Source of the DNA: Rhinopomastus cyanomelas
Taxonomy: Eukaryota > Chordata > Aves > Bucerotiformes > Rhinopomastidae
Direction of reading: 5' to 3'
DNA length: 64,000 nt
Assembly: GCA_013400115.1 (NCBI GenBank)
Contig: VXBP01000285.1
Coordinates: 693,204-757,203, forward strand
Positions 36,486-49,294 of the stretch are shown here, piece by piece (positions within the stretch are counted from its first letter, which is position 1; each line of letters opens with the position of its first letter). A program made the translations under genes and the position numbers. The notes below the pieces were generated by a model that ran no database searches, was not told the origin of the DNA, and saw only the letters and a program-made list of their open reading frames with translations.

Positions 36486-37107
36486 TTCTGTCTGGGGCAG
36501 ATGAAGAGAGACTTGAGAGTTTGTGGGTGCAGATCAAGGGGCAGGCTGCCTTGGGTGACGCTGCCATGGGTGTTTATCACAGGCCACCAGATCAGAATGA
36601 AGAAGTTGAGGAGATCTTCTACAGGCAGCTGACAGTAGCCTCACAGTTACAGGCCCTGGTTCTCATGGGGGATTTTAACTACCTTGATATTTGCTGGCTC
36701 AGCCAGCCACCCACAGTCCAGGAAGTTCCTCTAGTGCATTGGTGACAATTTCCTGTTACAAATGGTGGAGGAGCCTGCTAGGAGAGGAGCACTGCTGAAA
36801 CTTGTGCTCATCAACAAGGAGGGTATGGTTGAAGCAGTGAAGGTTGAGGGCAGCCTTGGTTGCAGTGACCATGAGATGGTGGAGTTCAGGGTCTCCTGTA
36901 GTCAGAAAAGAATATCTAGCAGAATCACAACCCTGGACTCCAGGAGGGCAATTGCTAGAGGAAACCCCATGGGACAGGGTACTGGCAGGTAAAGGGGACC
37001 AAGATAGCTGATTACCATTCAAAGACCACTTCTTTGAAGCACAACACAAAAGCATTCCAACAGGAAAGAAGTCAAGGAAAGGAGCCGGAAAACCTGCATG
37101 GTTAAAC
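36486..37107 (+). pseudogene. CR1 ORF2 endonuclease segment, sense
   Basis: Two overlapping frames (36521-36745 and 36762-36992) encode the C-terminal half of the CR1 APE-type endonuclease. The first has the GVYHRPPDQ signature and GDFN (residues 50-53), a conserved catalytic block. The second has GCSDHEMVEF, carrying the SDH histidine motif that cuts target DNA. One frameshift near 36745-36760 separates them. The segment ends at a PAWLN-like position and joins an antisense reverse-transcriptase piece at about 37108. It is dead: frameshifted, lacking the N-terminal endonuclease half, and cut from its RT. This is the only CR1 endonuclease sequence in the window. Confidence 0.88.
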
Positions 37108-37915
37108 ACCACCCAGCTTTGTGTCATCAGCAAACTTGCTGACAGTGCACCCTAATCCCTCAACCAAGTCATTAATGAATAGATTGAACAGGACTGGTCC
37201 CAGTACTGACGCTTTGGGGAACTTCACTAGATTCAGGCCTCCAACTAGACTCTGTCCCATTGACCACTACGCTCTGGCTTCTATCCTGTAGCCACCTCAC
37301 TATCCGATCATCTAGACCACATTCCCTCAGTTTGGCTGTGAGGATGCTGCGGGAGACTGTGTTAAATGCCTTACTGAAGTCAAGATAGACCAACATCCAC
37401 TGCTTTGTCATCATCTAGCCACCTGATTATGCCTTCATAAAAGGCTATCAGGTTGGTCAAGCATGCCTTCCTTTTGGTGACTGTCCCTAAAAACCTTCTT
37501 GTCCTTGCTGTGCCTAGAGAGAGCATCAAGGATAAATTGTTCCATCACCTTTCCCGGGGTGGAGGCGAGTCTGACCAGTCTACATTTACTTGGGTCCTCC
37601 TTGTTACCCTTTTTGAAGACTGGAGTGCATTTGCTATCCTCCAGTCCCCAGGCACCTCTCCTGATCCCCAAGACTTAGCAAAGATGATGGGGAGTGGTCT
37701 AGCAATGACTTCTGCTGTCTCCCTTAGCATGCGCGGGTGCATCTCATCAAGGCCCATGGATTTATGTACATCCAGTTTGATCAACTTATCCCTAGCTCTG
37801 TCCTCATCAACCAAGGCAGGCTCTTCTCTTGTCTCAACTTCTTCAAAGCAGCAAAGGGTAACAGGGAGTATACCCCAGAACCTGACACCGAAGACTGAAT
37901 GGGGCACCAACTGAC
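37108..37915 (-). pseudogene. CR1 ORF2 reverse-transcriptase N-terminal half, antisense
   Basis: Minus-strand RT from upstream of the fingers to the FADD box. In translation order it shows HKSMGLDEMHPRMLRE (near 37770-37710), the CTPVFKKGNKEDPSKCR segment (near 37620), GKVMEQ, VYLDFSKAFNTVS (near 37370, motif A) and then a decayed FADDTKLGG-like end at 37108-37140. Several frameshifts split it into three frames. The motif A aspartate is present, but the reading frame is broken. At the left it meets the sense endonuclease segment. Confidence 0.88.
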
Positions 37916-38240
37916 TTCTCCCTCTCCTGTCTTTGTCTAATGACGTGGGCAAGAACTCAGCCTCTTGTTTGTAACCATATTGCTTCTATTCTACTCATTG
38001 GCCTACCTGTATCCTTTAACCTGTTTGTAACCCTATTGCTTCTATGTCCACTGTCTATTTTGTATCCCTTAAGGACACAGAGAGTTTCTGCAACTTAATC
38101 CTATCCCCAACAATTCAAAGAATCTATATAATGTTGCTTGTGAAAAATAAATTATACTATTTTATAATCCAGTTTGGGTTTTATCTTCATTTTCAATTGA
38201 TGTTTGTATTAAGGTCTAAACTCGGCCTCCCCCAGGCCCT
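37916..38240. other. unclassified stretch with a short direct repeat
   Basis: Contains a 24-bp direct repeat (tgtttgtaaccatattgctt type; 37966-37989 and 38022-38045, one mismatch, period 56). An aataaa-bearing AT-rich segment follows near 38145-38165. It could be the edge of an unrecognised repeat or LTR; I cannot assign it. Confidence 0.35.
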
Positions 38241-38777
38241 CCATAGAATCACAGAATCATAAGGGATCGGAAGGGACCTCAAGAGAGCATCTAGTCCAAT
38301 CCCCCTGACAAAGCAGGATCACCTAGATCAAGCAACACAGGAACACACCCAGGTGGGTTTAAAACATCTCCAGTGAAAGAGACTCCACAATCTCTCTGGG
38401 CAGCCTGTTCCAGTGCTCCATCACCCTCACTGTGAAAGAAGTTCCTTCTCATATTGATGTGGAACCTCCTATGTTCCAGCTTACAACCATTGCCCCTTGT
38501 CCTATCACTAGATGACATTGAGAAGAGCCTGGCTCCATCCTCCTGACACCCACTCTTCACCCAACTCCCGCAGCCTCTCCTCATAATGGAAGTTCTCCAC
38601 CTCCTTCAACATCCTCATTGTCCTGCGCTGGACTCCTTCCAGCAGCTCCACACCCGTCTTGAACTGAGTAGCCCAGAACTAGACACAATACTCCAGATGT
38701 GGTCTCACCAGTGCAGAGTATGCGCGGAGAAGAACCTCTCTTGATCTGCTAACCAGTCCACTTCTGATCCACCCCAT
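38241..38777 (-). mobile_element. CR1 LINE 3' part, antisense, young subfamily
   Basis: Clean 3' end (catagaatcacagaatcata, agggatcggaagggacctc) continuing through the ORF2 C-terminus (cctgttccagtgctccatc) to the segment encoding FWAT-like residues and ending near ctgatccaccccatc. A small internal deletion near 38560 removes part of the KYLKG region. Confidence 0.93.
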
Positions 38778-39551
38778 CTGTGAGGACTTGGCATTTAGCC
38801 TTAAGGAAATTTACCTAGTTTCCACAACCTCACTCCCCCCCCCCCCACTTTCCCCACAACATTTTAAATGAAAATTTACAATATTTTCATATTTGTTGTT
38901 ACTGTCTCATCAAGCCACCAGGACAGCATTTTTCTCCCTCCTTTACCATTTTTGTTATTGTAGTTTCCCAGAGGGCAGCTGCTGTCCCAGCACAGTGAGC
39001 ACACACTGACCAGCTGCTGGAATCACTGCCTGCACATCAGGTCTGCAAAGGAGAAACATACCTCCTTATCTGTCTCTGCAATAGGTAGTTTGGTGCACTA
39101 CTCAAATCTGGCTTCATCAGTGGATTAATTAGTACTGGAACGAGAAAGTGACTAAACGAAATGCTCAGTATTTGTTATTCTCTTTCCTGAACTACTCCAG
39201 TCTTCCCTTGAAGTCATGTAAAAGTTTAACGTCCACTTTTAGCAAGGAGACCCTCAGTCTCCAATGTGTAAGGTCTTTTATGTGCTATTTATAATGCCAG
39301 GTGGTGACAAACAATCACTTGGAGCTTTGTAGATCCTGCAAAGTTATCGTCTCATCTCTGTTGGAAGACATCCTTAACACCTTACACACGAGGAAATCAC
39401 AACCATCTCTCCTACATATCCAAGCTGTCTCATACATCAAACTGTGGTGTCACATATTAGATAGCTCAGCTAAATAAAACACAGTACTGGAGCTCAAACA
39501 GCATATTTTGTCAGAGCAGCTGTAAACCTTCCTCTCCAGATACCCAGTTTA
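38778..39551. other. unique non-coding stretch
   Basis: A 12-base C-run at 38835-38846 is a likely sequencing and assembly hard spot. The rest is unremarkable unique DNA. Confidence 0.4.
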
Positions 39552-39625
39552 CACAGTTTATTAGGGCTGGCAGGGGCCTTGAAAGGCCATTGGGTCCAAC
39601 CCTCCTGCTCAAGCAGGCTACAATT
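39552..39625 (-). mobile_element. CR1 3' end scrap, antisense, old
   Basis: acagtttattagggctggca, ccttgaaaggccattgggtc and caaccctcctgctcaagcag match a third CR1 3'-end type. About 70 bp survive. Confidence 0.65.
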
Positions 39626-41806
39626 TACTGAAAAGCATAACCGCTTAGAAAGCCTAAATCAACTACACAAAAATGCATCAAGTAAATGGACGATGACATC
39701 CATACAGCCAAGTCAACTGCAAAACATACAGCAAAACACTGAAAAATGATACCAAACTCACCAGACTTGGAGAAGCTTGAAGTCAGCATGTTTGCTAGAG
39801 GTCGGCACATTTCCAAAGAAACCTGAGGGAAAGCTTCGTTATTTTGAAATACAACCACTCAGAATTTTGATGAAAGTGAGAAATTGAAGACATTCTGTCA
39901 AGCTCCACTTCAATATTTCAAACTCATGTGTGAATCCAAAAATGAAGTGACAAATTTGTCACAAGAAACACATGGGTAATGCAAAGGGAAAAACCAGATT
40001 AATGTCTACAAAGTGTGAAGGATGTTTCCAGCATCTCTCCTGTCTGACACACATAACCAGAAGAGCTTTCTATAACCATTTAAGCTGAGCCAGAAGACCT
40101 ATAGCCCGCAGCTGGGCTCCACTCTTCTGATCCTAGTTTTACCATGCTGTGTCTACACACCCTGGTGCTGGGAGGCTTATCTTGGGGAAAACCTCAGACA
40201 TAAGACATTGCTGACACCAAATGTTTAGACGAGTTCTTGCACATAGTAAAATGAGAGTGTATTTTATATTAGACAGAGTAAACGCTTAAGAAGACCCAAC
40301 TGCTGAGCATTCAATTACCTCCCATTGAAACTTCCCTTGAGGATGTGTGAGACTTTTATTTGCATTCTTAACTAAAGCATTAGTTTTTGTTGGAAGCAAT
40401 GCATTTATTCACCTGGGATATTCACTTTGTACATTATTGATTTATATAATTGATGTTATTATACTCAAACAGCTTAATAATCCATTTGCAACTGTCATGC
40501 GGACAGTCCTGGGCAGATATGAGGAGAGGCAGGGCAGTCAGTGTGCACTTGGCTTTCATTTTGCCCTGCAAGCCTTCCACTCAGAAGGGCCAGTCTCAGT
40601 AAGCCAGAAGTCCTGGGTAACCCAGATGCCTCACTCGTGTGTCCCAGGCTTTGACTGGTACTACGGCAACAGCTAAGTCTGGCCGGGACATTTTCATTTC
40701 ACTCTCAGTGCTTGAAAACAAACAAATTTGTACAACGCACACAAACAGCCCTTTCTAATCTCTTTTAATGGCACTCTGAAGACCAGATTGACAATTGTCC
40801 ACTGTGTTCTCAGCAATTTGCTAATGATAATTAAAGATGCCCAAAGTTTGCCAACTATTTCAGCACTCTATTTAACCATGAAGATAAGGGTTCAGGAGGA
40901 AAACCAACTAAATTAACTTGATCCAAGAAAAGAGGTGTTACCTACAGAGGAGATCATAAGGGCATAAAGATAGAAAAGGCAGAGGATAATGTTCTCTAAA
41001 CTGCACAACGGATACAGAAAGACGATGCCAAAACCCTGGAATGAGATTACAAAAGCAGAAGAGTGAGTAGATTCTTTTTCCCTTTCTTTCTATAGGATTC
41101 CATCCCCAAGAAGTTGCTTAGGCAACCTCCTACCATGCAATCTGTGCACGAGGAAAACAAATCTGTGCTGTAGCAAAACTGGAAGATCAAAACCTCTTGG
41201 CCTTTTTTCACCAGCTGAGAGTAACCACTCCTTGAGTGCCCATTTCTGCAGGAAAGGGCCACATATCTGCGATACACCAGGGGCGCAGCACCCGGGAAAC
41301 AGAGAAAGTGCAAGCAACTGTAACTGGAAGTACAGCCCCTGTTGTTCTGAAGTTCTGCTGAATTAAGAGCACTGTATAAAACCTTGATCCCAGAGAATCA
41401 TGCGAGATCATTCAGCCGACTACTAAAGCTATGATTCTGCTGTGGCAATATAAGCAACTTGATGAACACCAACCTAAGGTGCATTTTCCCTGTGTCAATA
41501 CATGTTGCAAGAAACTGTGCAGCACCTGTCTCACTGCTAGCCTAAACTCATCATCTCACAGAAAACATATTTTCCATATTTCCTTTCTGAAGATCAAACC
41601 CCTCACAGAAGTTCCTCTGTCATGATCCAGTGTGATTGTATGCCTGCTTCCAAAAGTTTCATGGAGTTTCTTCAGATTTTTACTTAACTCTAGATATGTG
41701 AAGTTGTAGTTCTTGGTACTCTTCAGTATTAGGCCACTGATATTTCTATTGCCTTTCTTTAAACTTGTTAATTATCTGAGTGCACCTGAGGTTGCTTGGA
41801 GCAGCA
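39626..41806. other. unique non-coding stretch
   Basis: No repeat or gene recognised. The segment 40330-40700 has the texture of a conserved non-coding element, with an octamer-like atttgcat near 40358, but this cannot be tested here. Confidence 0.35.
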
Positions 41807-41960
41807 TGGAATCATAGAATCATTAAGGTTAGAAGAGACCTCCAGGATCATCAAGCCCAACTTTCAACCCAATGCCACCATGCCCACTAAACCATGTTTT
41901 CTGCTGCCACATCTACACAATCTTTGAGCACCTCCAGGGATGGCCACTCCACCACCACCC
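41807..41960 (-). mobile_element. CR1 3' end, antisense, older subfamily
   Basis: ggaatcatagaatcattaag, ttagaagagacctccaggat and catcaagcccaac identify the group with ccaccatgcccactaaacca. This is the same group as 15790-15950. Confidence 0.88.
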
Positions 41961-42105
41961 TCCAATACCAACATCCCTAACAGAAAAATCAAGAATATGG
42001 CCCCCACCTTTGTACCAAAGGTGAGGAAGCCTCTATTGAGTGGAACACTCTTGCCTCATCAATTACGTTTATCTGCCCATCTGTTTTTTGAGCACATCAC
42101 AGTCA

Positions 42106-42368
42106 AGGGATTGGGAGGGATCTCAAAAGATCATCTAGTCCAATCCCCCTGACACAGAAGGGTCACCTAGACCAAGTTGCATAGGAACACGTCCAGGTTG
42201 GTTTTAAACATCTCCCGAGAAGGAGACTCCACAATCTCCTTGGGCAGCCCCTTCCAGTGCTCCGTCACCCTCACTGTGAAGAAGTTCTTTCTCATATTTA
42301 AGTGGAACCTCCTATGTTCCAGCTTACACCCATTGCCCCTTGTCCTATCATTAGGTGACACTGAGAAG
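42106..42368 (-). mobile_element. CR1 3' end, antisense, young subfamily
   Basis: aagggattgggagggatctc to cctatcattaggtgacactg on the antisense strand. The ORF2 C-terminal frame on the minus strand (42167 upward) still reads KNFFTVRVTEHW and ends in FLCNLV then stop, so this piece is only lightly mutated. Truncated at the SPNDRTRGNG region. Confidence 0.92.
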
Positions 42369-45300
42369 TCTGTAACCAAACAACATATAAGGCTTCTCCA
42401 TATAGCAAGAACCAACAAAGCAAAAACTGTTCTCAAGGCACTCCTATATAAATAGGTGCCTTTTTTGTTTCTATTATGTTTTGCTTGTGCTCAGAACTGT
42501 AAGGTTAATTGTCCAGGGAAAAGAAAGGTCAAACAAACTCAGATTTGAGTGTGCATCTACTCACAGTCTTCAGGGACACGTGAGAAAACTGGAACAAACA
42601 TGCTGCTTGGTCATGATTCTGTACCATCAAGATTATGTTGACACAGGAAGAGGGGAAAATGATCGGGGGGGGGAGTAAAACCCAACCCACCAAAAAATGT
42701 CAATTAAAAACAAAACCAAGAATACAAAAAAAACCCACCAAAACTCAAACCCATAAAAGCCTCCTGGCTGTCAAACACACAGGTGAATGTCCACTGTCGG
42801 CTCTCTGGGGAACCCACAAGAAGAAGAGGGTGCCTATCCTCTCTCCTAGTCGTTGGTAAAGTCAGACCCAATGCCTATTTCAGTCAGTTGGTGTTTCTAT
42901 TTCTTTGACTGGTATGGATGAGGCTGCAGACCAGTTTGGCACCTACATGTCTCCAAATCCTTTTCGCTCAGGCACAAACACCACATTCTTTAGAGAACTA
43001 CTACAAAGGTGCATTCCACTCTCAGAGGAGAGCAGCCACTAAGAGCGCATACTGACTGCTTGTTCGTAACCCCAACCTTACATAGACACATTTAGCTAAA
43101 TTACATTGACTTACAATATCACCAACTCTTTATTCTAAAGCAAATGTTTAGTAAACCCAGAAGGTTTATCAATTTTCATTAATGCTTCACTTCAGAGCCA
43201 ATTGGCTAAGTAGGCATCTGACAAGTATTTAGAAAGCAAGGCTAACTTTATTCTTCCAGCATGCCAGTTAAAGGAATGGACTGTGATGGGCATGTAGAAG
43301 TGCGTATGCAGAAACATCAGTTATACTTCTTAACTCTCAAATCACACTTTCCCCAACCCCACCCAAATGATTTTGACTATAAAACAGTAATCAGAGATCC
43401 ATTTAAAATGTTATTTTGGATTTGGCTGTAGTAATACTTAATGAACTCCCATTACTTAAACTCTATAAAATACATTCCCACTACATTTCAGGTACTTTCT
43501 TTGTAAAAAAAAAAATCTAATCTTTTTAGAAAACACTGAGCCAACAGCAGAAATGCTAAGCAACAGTCAGAAGCAAAGGGAAGTCCACTGCTTGTAAGCA
43601 GAGCCAGGGCAGTTCTGCTTCTAGTGCCATTTCTTCTTAAATTCTTTCACATTCTTGTGCACATTGGTGAATTAGCAACACTCGCCTCAGCTGGTTTGCC
43701 TCTATAAACTGCATCTCATCTACCAATAACCCAGCAAGGGTTTCATATAAACATTCACAGGTTCTGAAGACCTGCAATATGACATTCACATGGTTTGAGG
43801 TTAGCACCATTTTATTTCATGCTGCCAAACTTGTCCAATGTAGGAGTCAAGCCTCTCCTAACACACAAAGCATTTCACATTCATCTCATATTCTTTCTGA
43901 CCAAGTGGAAATAACTTCAGAAAGCTGGGGGAACAGCCCACAGCGTTCCTTGCTCACAATGCGATTGACTTGAACCAATTATTGGGTTTGGCAGTGACAA
44001 ATCAGGACATAAGGTGGCATTATTTCCCTTCCTTAACTGTCTACAGGGCCACCCATGTCAACAGTGCTACAACTCTGATATAAGCAAACTGCTTGGTATT
44101 CCAGAAACAGAACAAGCATGTCCCATCTCCCCTGTAACCAAAAAAACCCTAAAAAAACCCCTCCAGCCAGACAGAAAAAACACATACACACACAAAAAAA
44201 CCAACCCTGACGAGAAAAATCAAGTCTGTACTAAGATGTAGTCAGAATACTGCACAAAACCAAATCCTGACTCCTTCCCAACTTTAATTTTCCCCTGAAC
44301 ACAGTGTGTATGCAGCAGTCCGACTGAAAGCATCACAATTAGGCTGATAGTACACTTACGACAAAGGAGTTCTAACACATCATCTTGAAAACCTGGGCTT
44401 CATTTGTATCCTTGACACAGCATTGAGCTGTGATTGCCCACAGCAGGAACTTCATAGAGATGCCTGGAAAAAAGAAATGACAAAATGGTTGCAAAGAATA
44501 CAGAACGTTGGTGTGCATGTTCATCTTCTTCTTGTTCACACAGAAGAGTTAAAACTTTTAGTGAGCTCGTAGGTGCATGTTTCGGGTGCTGGCTCAAAGC
44601 TACAAAAACAGGGAATCAACTTGTCCCTCGTCTTGCCCTGAGCTGGTGGTTTGTTTGAATTGAGAACCATCTTGTAGTAAGACTGGACTTAGCAGAAGAC
44701 AAGAAACCGGGACAAATAACCCTAGAAGAAATACAAGAAAGCAAAAGGAATTTCAAGTGCTGCCTGCTGGGTTTGCAAAGTGTGCACCACCCCAAAATGT
44801 TGCCGTGCACACTCACTTGAGAATACCCAAACATCCTGCAGAGCTCAGTGTTGGTCTAACACTTTTCTGCTTTTTTATCAATAACCTGGTAGTAAACACA
44901 AAAGCTCTGACAATAAAATGGTACAGGTCTCTCCAAGTAATAAGCACTAGCATGTGGTCCAAAGCCCTCCGGGATCTGTGCCTCTTCAAACAGAACCCAT
45001 TTTACCACTCCCATATGCAAAACTGAGGGAGAATGCAACAGAGCCATGGTGCTCAGAGAACACAGTGGACAAGAAAATCAGCAGGAATTGCTTCTACGTT
45101 GTTGAGGCAAAAGTGAAACCCATTAATCTTAAGAATGTGTGGAGAGACAGGAGGGTGCTCTGTGCAAAAACTGAGGGGCTGCACAGGTTTGGAGAGACAC
45201 TGGTGGGTTAAGTTTAAAAATGACACCAATTGATTGAAGACACAGGGGACTGTGATCTGGCAGAGGCACAGAGAGATCAGTCTGTTAAGGCTGCTGAGAA

Positions 45301-46169
45301 AAGGAGATTGGGATAAGACCAGAAGCCATGTGAGAGCATGCTTCCTGTTCCAGGTACATTTACAAGACCTTTCACTCAACAATTGGAAGCTACTGGTCAC
45401 GACTGGAAAGAAGTCAAAATATTCACAGCGGTAACACACTAGATGTGCTTCTCATACAGTGACTCCCTCCTCTAGTAACTCAAAAGCAGGGCAGGTGCTG
45501 TCTGGGAGAGGATGTTCTAATCACATGCAGAACCTCAGCATAGAGAGAGCCAAGAAAACTGACCAAGCTAGATGGTATCAGAGGCAAGGCGATCCCTTTT
45601 CAGTTAAAGCTCTGTAAACATGTAATTTTACATGGCACAGAATTCACTGCATCTCCAAACATCCAGATTCATTCATTTATTTCTCCTGACAGAGTCTCAT
45701 ATTTAATTTTTTCATTATGCCTTTGGCATGAAACTCAAAAAGAAAAGGTCTACATCTGCATGAGCACAGGATTAAAAAGGGAAAGGTTGCCAGGTGGAAT
45801 ACCACCAGTGAGTGATCTTACCTGCAAATCTTGCACCACTTGAACACTGAGCCACAGGACCAAGAAATAAGCAAAACTGGGAGGCACCCAGTGAAAACTA
45901 TCAGTAATTCAAGAAAGTTCTGAAGAGGGTTTGTTTGCATTTGGTTACCCTGGTGGTGGCAGCTGGGATAAATAATTGCAACTGTCCCGTTTCACCACTG
46001 CACTGAAAAGGGGGCTCATCACGGTCCGAGAGATGCCAAGGACAAAAGCAAATTTAAACAAACACCTGTATCTGCTTCCATTGATTGCAAGCTACTGACA
46101 ACATTTGGGTCGTACTTTCCTCTTCCTCCCTCTTGCTGCAACTCAGAAGGGCCTCTTTTATCAGGTCCA
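42369..46169. other. unique non-coding stretch
   Basis: Low-complexity patches: a 9-base G-run at 42665-42673, an A/C-rich segment to about 42760, and A-rich segments at 43503-43515 and 44138-44225. No CR1 seen and no gene recognised. The longest frame (45053-45439, minus, 128 codons) has no known motif. Confidence 0.4.
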
Positions 46170-49100
46170 TTCATCCATGACTATCATCTCCATGAAAGCA
46201 CCCTGTGTGGCACTGGCTCACCGTCAGACGTGGCTTGATCTCATTTAATTCCATCACCAAGGGTCCCCTGACATGGTTATTAATCATGGCCTCACTGACA
46301 AGGTGCTGAACTGTCTGGAGATGAAACCTTGCATTCACATTCAGGGCTCCCCAAGTAGGATGTGGAATTTGTTTCATCTTTATGTAATCATGAAATGGAG
46401 TGCTTTAGGAGACTGAATTAACCCCAACTTCAGCTTCATAAGTGTCCCTGCTCTGTTTAATTAAATCTGTCTTAAAACCTTCTAATCCCAAAGTAAAGAC
46501 TTAATAATGTTCGGGAACTTCTTTTTGCTTACAATATGTTGCTATAATCTGCTGACAGCTTAATATTGAAATGAACAAGCTGCTCCTTTACCTGACCTGG
46601 CCAGAACAAAGACCAAAACCCACAGGACTAAGACCAGCTTCTCCAAAAATGGTGAGCAAATTTGGTGCAAAATCCAATTCTGTAGTCCCTTCTTGAAAAA
46701 AAGAGTGAAGATGTGCTTCAGATTGTGAAAACACAGATCCATTAAAACACAGAGGGCTGGATTTGGGATTTTGGTACCAGAACTCACATACTTGGACTAT
46801 TGATCTTAGCATTCAGTTAGTCCCAAGAGGTACAAACCCATCATTAGAACTTTAGAAGAAAGTTTGGGTGAAGTACAGTGACTCTGCGTCAGATCTTCAA
46901 GGTGGCAACGATATCAAGAGAAAAGCAGTGTGGTCCAGCACTGGAGAAGAAAGACAGGAGGAATAAAGCACAGTTGTAGAGAGGCAGCAAGGCAGGCTGT
47001 AAAGCACTGCCAGCCCATACTCCAAGTGATTCATTGCTCTCCTTCTCATATACCTGGTTACACCCAGGTCTGAACAAGGAAGACTACAATTTTCAGTGCT
47101 TCTCTCTTCCAAAGTTCTTCTGCTACACCTTGGAAAGGGAAGACAGGGTGAAACGTGGAAGACTTGGACACAGCAAACACTGCATCCAAAGAGGGTATGG
47201 AGCAGATGGAAACGTTTTCTACCCTTTCTTTCAGTAAGAGGATTATTTCAGTGAGGCCTGGATGGCATCTGCACCACAGCTAAGCACCAGCAACCACACC
47301 AGCCAGCCTCACCCTCCTGTCAGAGGGTTTCATTAAGATTTTGGTTCCCTGTTGCTCTCATGGCGGCTTGCATGTGCTCACTAAATTTCCTGCATCTACT
47401 TCCAAGGTATTTGCTGATACAGAAATCTCTTCCTCTCCCTTTGCCCCTCCTTCCAAGGGCCTGGGGCACAGTACAAGTCACCATCCTGCTGAGAAATTTT
47501 CATTACGCAAGGATGGGACAGAGGGCTCAAGCTGAACATGTATTACTAGAGGCAGAGGCCTTACAACCATACACCATGTTTGCACTCAGACCATGCCATC
47601 AACCAGCTAAGAGCACATATGAGCCATGCAAGCAGCAAACGACTCCTCCTCATGCACTGCTCGTGTGGAATAACCTGATGAACTGCTTTTGACCAGCTCT
47701 GGGTGCTACTGTACCAGCTGCAGAGACACGACAGATGTTGGCATGTTTGGGCCACTCTGTGGGTTTCCCACTCTGCCAGACACTTAAAACATTAGACCTA
47801 AATACATTCCCACATCCTAAAAGACAGGCATTTTTATTCCCTCTTTGCTGACCTACCCTGCCCTCAAGACCCTACTTCCTCAGTCAGAATGGCCAAGGGG
47901 TAAAATCCACGTGGCTCAAGACTGGGAGGGGTTAAAGGAGAATCTCACCCAATCATAAATAACAATTTTTTTTCTAGTTTTGAGATGAAAGCAAGGAATT
48001 GAGCTCAGTGGGAGAAGAGTCTGGATCCTTCTCCTCAGTCACGCAAGTAAACTCATCTACCTGCAAAGCATGACATCCTGTGGTGGGATGGATGTCCCCT
48101 GACATTTAGCTCTCCAGCATCCCAGGAATGAGGGATAGCTCCACTCATTACTCTTCAGATAATACCAAATATCAACACTTCCAGCAGAATCATTCTATGA
48201 CTCTACTTGGGAACAAGCTCATTCCCTTAATTTCCTTTGTGTTTCCAGCTTCCACAAAACCAGGAGAAAGACTGCACAGATATCTGACTGTACAGGCAAC
48301 TTGAAGGCACTTACATTCCAAAACGTAGCACAGTGGTGCATAGACTTTTTGAGAACAATCACCACTTCTCAAAAATCACCTATAAATCCCATTCAATTAA
48401 AAGCACAGTTTCTGATTTCATGTTACCAGTTTCTGTAGTAGCAACTACAGCTTGAGGCAGGACCCAAAGCATCACACGGTTCAATACACCAGCTGATACG
48501 AAATTCCCAATGTTTATTTCAGCATCTCGCACACATAATCCCTGCTTCTCCTACAGATATTCAATATTCAAAAGGAAGTTTCTTCCCCAAGAAGAAACAT
48601 TAGAAATCTTTTCGATGAACCCCCTCAATTATTTGGAAAATAAGAACTGCAATTTTATTTTATTCTACCCAAATTCTGTGACTGGAGAAGTCATACTTTG
48701 CTGCCCTCAATTTTAATTTTAAGGACTCTCTCTTTCCCCTTCCAGAAAAATTTTGAGAATCCCAAAAACAGCAGCAAACTGTTAATTTTTGGGAGGGAAG
48801 AGGAAAAGTTGTAATTTGTAAAGTGCTGGATCAGGTTCTATAAGATTCTCTGAATTGCAATATATGGTACAAAATACCATAAAAACATCTATATTTATTT
48901 TTTTAAAAATGTAATATTGGGAAAAACCTATTTCTGCTTTTATCATTTAATATAATTTTTAACTTGATTCTTCCTAAAGCTCTGAATTTCTTATATGCCT
49001 AAAATATTCAAAGAATGAATCCCTCCAGAAGCATTTAGGAGAGATTTACATTTGTAAAACCAGCACTGCTGGTACCATCACAGCAGCTACAGCAGTTGTA

Positions 49101-49294
49101 CTGTTGAATACGAGTGGGTTAACTTACATCGTCCTCATTTCCACGAGCATTTAGTCATTTACCAAAGAAGCATAAAGACTATATAAAGTCATGCTTGCAA
49201 GCTAGGGTGCAAAGTCAGTCTTAACTCGGGTTAAATTAAGGATCCGACTTTTAACAAAACCGAACATCCAAGCAACAGTAATAAATGCATCATC
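46170..49294. other. unique non-coding stretch
   Basis: The first ~400 bases (46170-46580) look like candidate conserved non-coding DNA, with homeodomain-like core sites (ttattaatcatg, tttaattaaat). AT-rich from about 48640 to 49050. No repeats or genes recognised. Confidence 0.35.

Noticed and set aside
37453..37914. 153-codon plus-strand frame
   Set aside because: Opposite-strand shadow of CR1 RT.
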